This document shows, piece by piece, positions 33,808-41,592 of a stretch of 64,000 bases of DNA. Both the position numbers and the translations under genes were made by a program. Source of the DNA: Magnetovibrio sp. (lineage in GTDB: Bacteria > Pseudomonadota > Alphaproteobacteria > Rhodospirillales > Magnetovibrionaceae); the NCBI GenBank assembly GCA_026196495.1, contig JAPHSY010000013.1, positions 41,560 to 105,559 on the forward strand. Reading direction: 5' to 3'. Every line of letters starts with the position of its first letter. The first letter of the stretch is position 1. The notes under the pieces are model-generated. The model saw only the letters and a program-made list of their open reading frames with translations, made no database searches and had not been told where the DNA came from.

Positions 33808-34745
33808 TACAGCGTGATGGGCATGGGCAACCACGCCACCCGGTCAATAAGCAAGAAGGCAAAAATCAAGAACAGATACAAGATTGAAAACAAGAACGTT
33901 GGTTTGGCGTGCTTGTCGTCTTTGTCTTTCAACAGCTTCCAGCAGTGATAGATAAATAAGACACCAATGGCACCTGCACCCGCAGTGTAGAGCAAGCCAG
34001 ACATTCCAATGAAGCCGGGCAGTAGCGTTACAGGCACCAGCAACAAGGTATAGATCAGCATCTGAACCTTGGTTTTATGGCTGCCAACGACGACAGGCAT
34101 CATCGGCACACCGACGCGGTCATAATCGCTATGACGGAACAAGGCCAAAGCCCAGGTGTGGGGCGGTGTCCACAAGAAGATGATCAGGAACAAAAGGCCA
34201 GATGCAAAGGCAAAGTCGCCTGTGACCGAAACCCAGCCGATCATCGGTGGGAAAGCCCCCGCTGCGCCACCAATGACAATGTTTTGTGGGGTCGAGCGTT
34301 TTAGCCACATGGTGTAGAGGAATACGTAATAAAGGATTGTAAACAGTAACAAGCCAGAAGCTTCGCTGTTGACCGCGACGTACATGATGATGACGGACAA
34401 AGCTGCCAAAATGACGCCAAAGACTAGGGCTTGTGTCGGTTCGACTTTTCCAGCAGGAATGGGGCGTTTTTGGGTGCGTTCCATGAACTGGTCAATATCG
34501 CGGTCATACCACATATTGATGGCACCAGATGCGCCAGCGCCGATGGCGATGCATAAAATGGAAATTACACCCTGCCACCATGGAATGGTGCCCGGAGCCA
34601 AGACCATACCGGTCACGGCGGTGAACACCACCAACATCATAACCCGGGGTTTGAGCAGCATGGCGTAGTCGGCAACACGGAAACGGTAGCTTTCGCTATC
34701 GTTTTCTGTTTCTTGGCTTTTTTGGTCTTCAGTATTCTCAGTCAC
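33807..34745 (-). CDS. ctaB: Protoheme IX farnesyltransferase (heme O synthase)
   Basis: Adds the farnesyl chain to heme b, giving heme O for aa3- or bo-type oxidases. About eight or nine membrane helices; the prenyl diphosphate site is [19 protein letters not shown] near residue 95, and the second loop [17 protein letters not shown] near 200. I choose GTG 34745 because GGGGCATACGACT provides a ribosome site. A TTG at 34790 would add 15 residues without signal. It lies in the operon of a small membrane protein, DUF420, an oxidase subunit I homologue, ctaB and M32 peptidase. Confidence 0.95.
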   Translation of the reverse strand: MTENTEDQKSQETENDSESYRFRVADYAMLLKPRVMMLVVFTAVTGMVLAPGTIPWWQGVISILCIAIGAGASGAINMWYDRDIDQFMERTQKRPIPAGKVEPTQALVFGVILAALSVIIMYVAVNSEASGLLLFTILYYVFLYTMWLKRSTPQNIVIGGAAGAFPPMIGWVSVTGDFAFASGLLFLIIFLWTPPHTWALALFRHSDYDRVGVPMMPVVVGSHKTKVQMLIYTLLLVPVTLLPGFIGMSGLLYTAGAGAIGVLFIYHCWKLLKDKDDKHAKPTFLFSILYLFLIFAFLLIDRVAWLPMPITL

Positions 34746-34830
34746 AGTCGTATGCCCCTTCGAACATCCCCCTAGATGTTTGGACTTCAATGTATAGCTT
34801 TGATCTCTTTAGGCCTAGTCTTTAAACCAC

Positions 34831-36282
34831 TTAGACTTCCGTTTTTCGATTTAACAGCGCTGTTGCCGCGACCCACACGAACAAAGCACCACCAATAATA
34901 GCCAGCAGGCCCGCGCCACCGTTCATGCCCATGCCCAATTTTGCGCTGAACGCGGTTAAGCCTTGCTCAGCCCCGGCGGTTTTGCGGGCTGCACCGTGAC
35001 CACCGGCAATGAACAATCCGGTGCTGGCTAAGGCCTGTGATACCCCGAACATCCAAACAGAGGCCAAAGCCATACGTGGGGATGTGACGGTGCGCTTAAG
35101 CAACGGTAGGAAGACAACGTAATAAAGGGCAATGAACGACAGGGTCACACCCGCAATCATGCCGTGATAGTGCGCCGGTGTGCGGGTGTCTTGGCCGTCC
35201 ACAAACAGGCCCATAATTCCACCAATGCCAAACACTACGGGGCTGAGGATCAGTGCCACGAAGCCCGGGTTTTTCCATGGTTTGTCGGTTTCCGACATCA
35301 AGCTTTTGATCAGTGGCAAAGCAACGATCAGTGATACCGGGGCAAAGGCATATTGCATGTTGGTGAATGCGAGTAACCAGTCCGCCGAAAAGACTTCGTA
35401 GATGATGTAAAACAATGGCGTGACAAAGGCAGATACCATCAACAGGCCTAAGCTGATCACCACGGCCATGGGATTAAACGGCACGCGTTTCAAAACGGCG
35501 GCGCTGATGGCGTACCACGTGCCGATTAACAATGCGACGTTCAAGAACTGCAGCATGTGTCCACCGGCCCAGAACAGTTCTTCGTTAAATTGGTGAGTGA
35601 TCGGCTGGCCGTCCAGCAGCAACCAAGTGTACAAGAAATAAACCAGCGACAGGATATAGGTCACCGAAGCGGCCAATCCAGACAGACTTAACAGATCGAT
35701 ACCTTTATTGTGGGTGCTGATGACTTCAGCCGGGCGTCCTGCTAGGTTGACCAGGGCAAACACAGCCATCATCGCCATGGATGCGGCCAGAACCAGCAAA
35801 GACAGATAAAACAGCGGGCTGGTGAAAACCGGGACGTAGTTGCTCATGATCGGTTCGCCCACCAACATGGGAAACGCGGACATCATATCAGCCGGGATTG
35901 GCAGAACGGGTGTGATCATGCCTGCAACGGCAACCACCGCCAAACGATAGGCTGTGTATTCCAAAGCCAGCATTTTGGGCTTGCCTTCGGATAGGCGGAA
36001 CGCGGTGATGTGAGCTATGGCGGCAAATATGCACAGGAAAAAGACGACAAAGCTGTAATCCACATGCACCACCAAGAAACGGTGGAAATTGGCAACAAAC
36101 CAGGGGAAGTAGTCGCTGATTCCGGGTGCACGGCCAAATGCCAAAGGCAGTGCAAATAACCCAGCTATGCCCAATACGATCAAACCCAAGACTGACCAAC
36201 GTACCAGCCACAGACGTGCTCCGGGTGCTTCCATGGCAAGACCTAAGCGGTCCATGAGGGGGGGCAGATCAGAGTTGTGCAT
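34831..36282 (-). CDS. Heme-copper oxidase subunit I homologue lacking CuB ligands
   Basis: A 483-residue protein with about 12 membrane segments, distantly related to oxidase/NO-reductase subunit I (COX1 family). Possible heme ligands: His in FHRFLVVHVDYSFVVFF (second helix) and the HxH pair in RTPAHYHGMIAGVTL (tenth helix). In the sixth helix ELFWAGGHMLQFLNVALL keeps the first CuB-type His. The seventh-helix His-His pair is not seen where LFYIIYEVFSADWLL stands. So catalysis of O2 reduction at a heme-copper centre looks unlikely. It is placed between DUF420 and ctaB in the oxidase accessory operon, suggesting assembly, heme handling or redox sensing. Annotation pipelines may call it cbb3-type subunit I. 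Confidence 0.7.
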   Translation of the reverse strand: MHNSDLPPLMDRLGLAMEAPGARLWLVRWSVLGLIVLGIAGLFALPLAFGRAPGISDYFPWFVANFHRFLVVHVDYSFVVFFLCIFAAIAHITAFRLSEGKPKMLALEYTAYRLAVVAVAGMITPVLPIPADMMSAFPMLVGEPIMSNYVPVFTSPLFYLSLLVLAASMAMMAVFALVNLAGRPAEVISTHNKGIDLLSLSGLAASVTYILSLVYFLYTWLLLDGQPITHQFNEELFWAGGHMLQFLNVALLIGTWYAISAAVLKRVPFNPMAVVISLGLLMVSAFVTPLFYIIYEVFSADWLLAFTNMQYAFAPVSLIVALPLIKSLMSETDKPWKNPGFVALILSPVVFGIGGIMGLFVDGQDTRTPAHYHGMIAGVTLSFIALYYVVFLPLLKRTVTSPRMALASVWMFGVSQALASTGLFIAGGHGAARKTAGAEQGLTAFSAKLGMGMNGGAGLLAIIGGALFVWVAATALLNRKTEV

Positions 36283-36303
36283 AGTGAAGAGCCTTTGAAG
36301 GGG

Positions 36304-36771
36304 TTATTGACCCGGCACATTTAATCCGGATACGAGGCATGGTCCCGTACAGGGCCACAGCTGCAAAGCCATAACGTAGACGACGACCCCTGACAAGGCC
36401 ACGAAGAACCAAATGGGCCACGCCCACTTCACGGTTTTCTTGTGTGCCGGGCGATTATCACGAATGGCGAAATAGACTGCCATCGGGACCAGGGGTGTCG
36501 CCAGGACGGCGCCAACCACGTGGATGATGAGAATGGTGAAATAAATTGGGCGGATAAAGCCTTCACCACCGAACTTCGCCAAACCTGAATTGAAATGGTA
36601 CGTCAGGTAAAAGGCCATGAATAAAACCGATACACTTAGTGCACCGATCATGGCTTTCTTGTGAGCCTCAGTATTGTCGGCTTTGGCATATTTGCGCGCC
36701 ATCCACAGCAAGGCCACGGTGATGGAATTGAGCACCGCATTGATGTGCGGAATGGTGGTGAGTTCAATCAT
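36304..36771 (-). CDS. DUF420 family protein, CtaM-like oxidase maturation factor
   Basis: A 155-residue protein with four membrane segments and the DUF420 pattern: PHINAVLNSITVALL at the start, KKAMIGALSVSVLFMAFYLTYH, then FTILIIHVVGAVLATPLVPM and HKKTVKWAWPIWFFVALSGVVVY. Conserved His residues at 8, 35, 63, 83 and 113 fit a metal or heme site. In Firmicutes the homologue CtaM is needed for aa3 oxidase activity. Here it sits in the oxidase locus, and no Cox11/CtaG is seen in the window. Confidence 0.85.
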   Translation of the reverse strand: MIELTTIPHINAVLNSITVALLWMARKYAKADNTEAHKKAMIGALSVSVLFMAFYLTYHFNSGLAKFGGEGFIRPIYFTILIIHVVGAVLATPLVPMAVYFAIRDNRPAHKKTVKWAWPIWFFVALSGVVVYVMALQLWPCTGPCLVSGLNVPGQ

Positions 36772-36789
36772 AATAAACGGAAATCCAGA

Positions 36790-36993
36790 TCAGTTGTGCA
36801 GCTTCGCGCCGTCTTTGATCGGCTGATCGTCGCCAATGCCGACATAGCCGTAATTGTTGATCCGGTACATGGTGCCTGCATACATGCCAACAGCGGCGAT
36901 GAAAAACAGTGTGCCGACGATCCAGATGCGTCCACGTGGAACTTGGGGACGATCAGGCACCTGCGTTTCGTTTATTTTGGTCGTTTCGCTCAT
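36790..36993 (-). CDS. Small single-pass membrane protein of the oxidase locus
   Basis: A 67-residue protein. Polar Pro-rich N-terminus to about residue 20, one membrane span at about 23-41 (IWIVGTLFFIAAVGMYAGT), then a short periplasmic tail YRINNYGYVGIGDDQPIKDG. I start at ATG 36993, preceded by GGGAG in a GGAGAGCTCTCC palindrome. An in-frame ATG at 37053 would add 20 residues without a clear site. It lies 18 bases upstream of DUF420 and is first gene of the accessory operon. It could be a small oxidase subunit or assembly factor; no named family recognised. Confidence 0.65.
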   Translation of the reverse strand: MSETTKINETQVPDRPQVPRGRIWIVGTLFFIAAVGMYAGTMYRINNYGYVGIGDDQPIKDGAKLHN

Positions 36994-37110
36994 TGGAGAG
37001 CTCTCCCGTTTGTGCGTTAAAGAAGGTATAGCGTCCTCAGCCATTTCGCGCAAGAAAAGAGCATCTAATGGCGCAGAAACCCTGGCTTTTTTGGGGCTAT
37101 TGAGAAAAAG

Positions 37111-37138
37111 AAAGCGGGGACCAAACAGTCCCCGCTTT
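37111..37138 (-). terminator. Terminator after ctaD
   Basis: On the minus strand AAAGCGGGGA / TCCCCGCTTT with an 8-base loop, followed by CTTTTTCTC. It splits the oxidase structural genes from the accessory operon. Confidence 0.85.
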
Positions 37139-37161
37139 GCTTTGAGTTGGATACAAGTTGT

Positions 37162-38799
37162 TTATTTGTTGTTGTACTCGTAAGGACTCCAGTTTTCATC
37201 GACTTCCACATCGATGTCGCCGAAGTTCCCCGGGCCCGGAGGGCTCGCGGTGTGGGTCCATTCCAGAGACTTGGAGTTCCACGGGTTCGCCGGGGCTGGC
37301 TTACCGTTTTTCGCGGCCCAGATGAAGTTTATGAACTGGAGGATCATACCCAAGGCGATGAGCAATGCACCAAGGGTTGCCACCTTGTGGAAATCTTCAA
37401 ATGAGTAACCCAAGACTTGGGCATCCTTGAACATTTCGTAGTCCCAATAACGACGCGGCATGCCTTCTTTACCGATGATGAACAACGGCCAGAAGGTTAC
37501 GTTTACACCGATGAAGTTAAGCCAGAAGCTCAAAGTTGCCATGGGGCCGTCGGCAAAACGTCCGGTCATTTTGGGGAACCAGTAGTAAATTCCGCCAAAC
37601 AGTGCGAAGGCCGAAAACAATGCCATGATGAAGTGGAAGTGTGCGTGCACATAAGATGTTTCGGACAGGTGCAGCGTCATTGATGGAATGGCCAGCGGAA
37701 TACCCGTCAAACCACCCAGCAAGATGAGATACAAGCATGACGCCGCATACATCATTGCCGTGTTGTAGGAAATCGCGCCTTTGTACAGTGTGCCCCACAA
37801 CGACAAGGTCAATATGCCAACGGGTATCGAGATCAGCAGCGTTGTGACCATATGGCCGAGACGAATCCAGTCGGGCATACCGGAAATATACAAGTGGTGA
37901 ACCCAAACAATCCCGGAAATGCCAACAATGCCCCAGATGCCGGCATAAACGGCGGCTTTGTAATTGAACACGCGGTTCTTGGACATAGTGGCGATGATGT
38001 CGAACAAAATGCCGACCGCAGGCAAGAAAATCACATACACAGCCGGGTGTGAGTAGAACCAGAACAAGTTCTGATACAGCAACACGTCACCACCTGCAGA
38101 CGGGTCGTAGAAGTGCGTGCCCAGGTACTTATCGAACAACAATAACGTAACAGCAGCGGCCAACACAGGAATGAAGATCAATTGAAGGACAAAAGCAGCA
38201 ATGGTGGTCCACACAAAGATGTTCAGTTGGTTCCAGCCCATGCCCGGTGCGCGCATATAAATCACGGTCACCAAGAAGTTCACGGCGCCCAAGATTGAAG
38301 AGAAGCCGAGCATGTGAACGGTAAATACGTAAAACGATGTGTTAGCAGATGTGGTGATCGAATATGGTGGATAGCCGGTCCACATGATGTCCGGTGCATC
38401 GGGAATGACAAAGCTCAACAACGCCAAGATGATGGCAAAGTAGAACAGCCAGACAGAAAATGCGTTGATGCGCGGGAATGCGACATCGCGTGCACCGATC
38501 ATCAAAGGCAGAAAGTAGTTTGCCGCAAAACCGGTCAAGCCGGGGATGAGAAAAGCCAGGATCATCGCTGCGCCGTGGAAATAGAGATACCCGTTGTACT
38601 CGGTACCGCTTTCAACGAACTGCATGCCCAGTTCCATTTGCTCTGCGCGAATGATGAGAGCCATCAGACCGGCAACGGCAAAGGCAGCCATGGACCCGAT
38701 CAGATACAAAACACCGATGCGTTTGTGATCGGTGGTGAGAATCCATTCTTTCCAAGCGGGCGTTGCGGCGTGTCCTGCTGTGGTTGTTTGTGTGCTCAT
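37162..38799 (-). CDS. ctaD: Cytochrome c oxidase subunit I, A2-type
   Basis: Catalytic subunit of a proton-pumping aa3-type oxidase, 545 residues with 12 membrane helices. Heme a ligand His in YLYFHGAAMILAFLIPG near 72, CuB site FWFYSHPAVYVIFLPAVG near 247, His-His pair in WVHHLYISGMP near 302, and the helix-X HVHAHFHFI-like segment SYVHAHFHFIMALFSAFALF near 387. The YSHPAV form without the usual Glu places it in the A2 subgroup of heme-copper oxidases. It lies downstream of ctaC and SCO and is closed by a terminator. Confidence 0.96.
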   Translation of the reverse strand: MSTQTTTAGHAATPAWKEWILTTDHKRIGVLYLIGSMAAFAVAGLMALIIRAEQMELGMQFVESGTEYNGYLYFHGAAMILAFLIPGLTGFAANYFLPLMIGARDVAFPRINAFSVWLFYFAIILALLSFVIPDAPDIMWTGYPPYSITTSANTSFYVFTVHMLGFSSILGAVNFLVTVIYMRAPGMGWNQLNIFVWTTIAAFVLQLIFIPVLAAAVTLLLFDKYLGTHFYDPSAGGDVLLYQNLFWFYSHPAVYVIFLPAVGILFDIIATMSKNRVFNYKAAVYAGIWGIVGISGIVWVHHLYISGMPDWIRLGHMVTTLLISIPVGILTLSLWGTLYKGAISYNTAMMYAASCLYLILLGGLTGIPLAIPSMTLHLSETSYVHAHFHFIMALFSAFALFGGIYYWFPKMTGRFADGPMATLSFWLNFIGVNVTFWPLFIIGKEGMPRRYWDYEMFKDAQVLGYSFEDFHKVATLGALLIALGMILQFINFIWAAKNGKPAPANPWNSKSLEWTHTASPPGPGNFGDIDVEVDENWSPYEYNNK

Positions 38800-38881
38800 A
38801 AGTTTGTCTCCCTTCGGTGTCCTGCCCTGGAAATGCTATTTCCGGGATCAGCAGGCCACCTAAATCAATAAGCCTGAGGCC

Positions 38882-39592
38882 TTAGCCTTCAGCGGCCACT
38901 TCAGCAATCCATGCGTCATATTCCTCTTGGGGAACGGCATGGATTAGGTTGGCCATCTGCGAGTGTGCTTCGCCGCAAAATTCTGCACATTGTAAAATGG
39001 CGGTGTTTTGGGTTTCGATGGGGTTGATCCAGACGTAGGTTTGGCGACCCGGCATGATGTCTTCTTTGACACGATAGTGGGGAAGGCCGAAGGAATGGAT
39101 CACATCCTCAGATGTCATGCGAAAGACAACGGGTTGGCCAACCGGAATTTTAATTGGCGTTTCCATGTCAGCTTCAACCAAGGTGCCGTCGGGATATTCA
39201 AATTCGAAGTACCACTGATAAGCCGTAACTTTGACTTCCATGGCGTCTTCGGGAACGTTGCGATAGGCGTTCCAAACGGTCCAGCCTTTGGCAGCCAAGT
39301 AAAAGTCATCCGCCATAAAGATCGCAGCTGGGATCAATGCGAAAGAAATTGATTGAACGGTTGTTAGCTTCCTTGCGCTACCAACTTGATCGGGACTGTT
39401 GGCGCGATAGCGGATCAAAAAGAAAACAGCAGCAATTGCCATGATCACGCCAATGATTGTGATGTCGAATATCACAATATCCCAAAGCTCTTCCCACTCT
39501 GCGGCCGGGTTGCGAATATCCTGTGCAACGGCTTGGCCGGACAGCATCATCGTACCCGTCAAACCCATCATTGCGGACAGAAGTTTTTTCAT
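38882..39592 (-). CDS. ctaC: Cytochrome c oxidase subunit II
   Basis: Carries the CuA centre that receives electrons from cytochrome c. The 236-residue product has a signal peptide (1-23), two membrane spans (about 35-60 and 77-100), and a periplasmic cupredoxin domain with the CuA ligands: His in VIHSFGLPHYR near 164, then CAEFCGEAHSQM near 203 giving two Cys, Glu, His and Met. No C-terminal cytochrome c domain is fused. The start overlaps the SCO gene stop (ATGA). Confidence 0.96.
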   Translation of the reverse strand: MKKLLSAMMGLTGTMMLSGQAVAQDIRNPAAEWEELWDIVIFDITIIGVIMAIAAVFFLIRYRANSPDQVGSARKLTTVQSISFALIPAAIFMADDFYLAAKGWTVWNAYRNVPEDAMEVKVTAYQWYFEFEYPDGTLVEADMETPIKIPVGQPVVFRMTSEDVIHSFGLPHYRVKEDIMPGRQTYVWINPIETQNTAILQCAEFCGEAHSQMANLIHAVPQEEYDAWIAEVAAEG

Positions 39593-40422
39593 GAACTGAA
39601 TCTCCCTCTTTTCCGTCTGCGAAACACCACAACGGAAACTGCAAAGGATGAGACGCCTACAGTTAGGGCACCCATCCCAACAAACAACGGTATGCTGAGG
39701 GTGTATTTACCTTCAGCATAGTTGTAGCTGTAACAAAGGCTTAAAGCGTAATCGATGGCTTCACCCGGTTTGAACTCACCGGCCTTGGCATCAAATACGG
39801 CAAACTTAATATCTTGTGGATCTGAATTGAGTGCATAAAGCACGCGTGCCAGACGCCCTTCGGGCGTGAGGAACATAAAGGCGCCGGGATGGAAAAAAGT
39901 TCGATCCTGCGGTGACCAGAAATATTTAAATCCGATGGAATCCGTGAACGGCTTGATGTCGTCTTTATTCTTAAACGTGGAAAATGTCCAAGAGCCGCTC
40001 ATTTTTTCCGTCATCTTCAAATGTTCACGAAAAACCCCAACACTGTCCAGATTGTCGTGCTCATCAAAAGATATCGTCAAAACATTGAAATCGGTGCCGG
40101 GCTGGAGGCCTTCTAGCTCATCCAACAAGGCATTGAGATCTTGATTGATGACAGAACAACTGCCATCGCACGTGTAGTATGACAAAACCAATATAAGGGG
40201 TTTGCCAAGCTTATCAGCCAGTTGAAATTCCCGACCTTGTTCGTCAATCAACGTGAAGTCTTTACTGACTTTGGTGCCAAGAAATTCTTTTTCATCAATG
40301 TGGAAAACAGCTGGGTCAATGTCTGATTCTGGCACAGGCCCGCCGTACTGTGCTTTGGCGGGGAAGGCAGCCAAAGCACAGCCCAGCAGGGCAGTTGTTA
40401 AAATTGTGCGTGTGCGAGACAT
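39589..40422 (-). CDS. SCO/SenC family copper chaperone
   Basis: A 277-residue thioredoxin-fold protein that delivers copper to CuA or reduces its Cys. Signal peptide MSRTRTILTTALLGCALAA to about 24, CxxxC at YYTCDGSCSVINQ near 93, and the distal His in TFFHPGAFMFLTPEG near 180. There is an extra C-terminal membrane segment (IPLFVGMGALTVGVSSFAV) followed by a basic tail, unusual for plain SCO proteins. I prefer ATG 40422, with GGAG eight bases upstream, over ATG 40440. It lies between ctaE and ctaC. Confidence 0.9.
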   Translation of the reverse strand: MSRTRTILTTALLGCALAAFPAKAQYGGPVPESDIDPAVFHIDEKEFLGTKVSKDFTLIDEQGREFQLADKLGKPLILVLSYYTCDGSCSVINQDLNALLDELEGLQPGTDFNVLTISFDEHDNLDSVGVFREHLKMTEKMSGSWTFSTFKNKDDIKPFTDSIGFKYFWSPQDRTFFHPGAFMFLTPEGRLARVLYALNSDPQDIKFAVFDAKAGEFKPGEAIDYALSLCYSYNYAEGKYTLSIPLFVGMGALTVGVSSFAVSVVVFRRRKRGRFSS

Positions 40423-40446
40423 CAACCTCACTCCGTCCATGTGCGC

Positions 40447-41214
40447 TTACCAGAAGTAAATCTGAGAAGCGACGAAGAACCAAACGACGTCCACAAAGTG
40501 CCAGTAAACTGACACACAGGTGACGAACGTCTTGTTGGTGCGCCCCCCCAATGCAGGGATCAACACGGCAATGAAAGCACCGATGCCGACCAGAACGTGC
40601 GAAGCGTGGAACCCGGTGATGGTATAAAACGCCGAAGAGAACGCGTTGGTTTCCGGGATGAAGTCCATTTGGATCAGGTGATCCCATTCCCAAAGCGTGC
40701 AGCCTAGGAACGCGGTGCCCAGAACAATGGTGATGATCCACCACTTGTTAAAACCTGATAAATCACTGTGTTCGAGCTTTTCTTCAGCAATGTGTGCGGT
40801 GACCGAAGAACCTACCAATATAAAGGTCATGATGATGGGCAGAATCTTATCAATTTCGGGTGTGCCTTCCGGCGGCCAAGAATCAATGCTCAAGCGCATC
40901 ATCCAATAGCTGGAAAACAGCGACAGGAAGATGAAGATTTCTGACAAGATGAAGATCGGTAAACCGATGTTTGCAACACCTGCCAAAAGGGGTGTTTGTG
41001 TCAGCCCTTCGTTAACCCACATGGAAACGCCGGCCAGCAACATAACGGTGCCAATACCGGCGAAAATCGCGGATAAAGTGACATTTTCGTACGCAAAGTA
41101 AAAAGCGAAAGCGATGGGTACGAGGAAGAATGTGCCTGCCACCACCAGCAGTGGAGCCCAGCTCCATTCCCAATGGTGTTCATGGACATGGGCGGTATCT
41201 GCTTCAGAAGTCAT
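40447..41214 (-). CDS. ctaE: Cytochrome c oxidase subunit III
   Basis: A 255-residue membrane subunit with about seven helices, stabilising the oxidase core. Family motifs: ILSEIFIFLSLFSSYW near 92, FYTITGFHASHVLVGI near 200, and SVYWHFVDVVWFFVASQIYF at the C-terminus. The N-terminus is His-rich (HVHEHHWEWSW). It is first in the order ctaE-SCO-ctaC-ctaD, unlike the common ctaC-ctaD-ctaB-ctaG-ctaE order. An FNR/FixK-like palindrome lies 127 bases upstream. Confidence 0.95.
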   Translation of the reverse strand: MTSEADTAHVHEHHWEWSWAPLLVVAGTFFLVPIAFAFYFAYENVTLSAIFAGIGTVMLLAGVSMWVNEGLTQTPLLAGVANIGLPIFILSEIFIFLSLFSSYWMMRLSIDSWPPEGTPEIDKILPIIMTFILVGSSVTAHIAEEKLEHSDLSGFNKWWIITIVLGTAFLGCTLWEWDHLIQMDFIPETNAFSSAFYTITGFHASHVLVGIGAFIAVLIPALGGRTNKTFVTCVSVYWHFVDVVWFFVASQIYFW

Positions 41215-41592
41215 GGTCCCTCCCCAAAGTCGGACATCTAAGGGTTTATTTTTTCACACTAATAAAAGTGTAAATAATAAAAAATCATATAAACCCCAGA
41301 CAGATAGCTCAGGGTTTGTAATGACTTCGTAGTATGCGAATTGACCAAAGTCAATTGCTACTCCGTACGTCCAGCAATAAAAGATCATGGGAAAGCTGCA
41401 TTTGAAATACATTATTGCTCAAGAACCTATTGTAATTGTTTGTATATTAGGTAGCTGTATTTCACATGTTGGTTGTGGGTATAAAATATGATCTTTTTGC
41501 TGTGTTTTGTGTACTTGGGGTGTTGGTTTGAAAAAATCAACGCAAAGACGGCCGACTCCCTTATAAAGGTGTCATGAAGGGGAGGTCTTCGC
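41215..41592. other. 378-base AT-rich divergent regulatory region
   Basis: Separates ctaE (minus) from the GAF-PP2C gene (plus). It holds the FNR/FixK-type palindrome at 41341, a short inverted repeat ACACT...AGTGT near 41257-41272, and the GGGGAGG ribosome site at the right end. No gene is seen. Confidence 0.6.
41341..41354. promoter_or_regulatory. FNR/FixK-type box
   Basis: TTGAC-CAAA-GTCAA, a perfect palindrome matching the TTGAY-N4-RTCAA consensus of FNR, FixK and related CRP-family regulators. It could serve ctaE (box 127 bases from its start). Alternatively, it could serve the plus-strand GAF-PP2C gene, with AATAAA at 41376-41381 as a -10 at the class II spacing. Regulator not in window. 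Confidence 0.6.
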
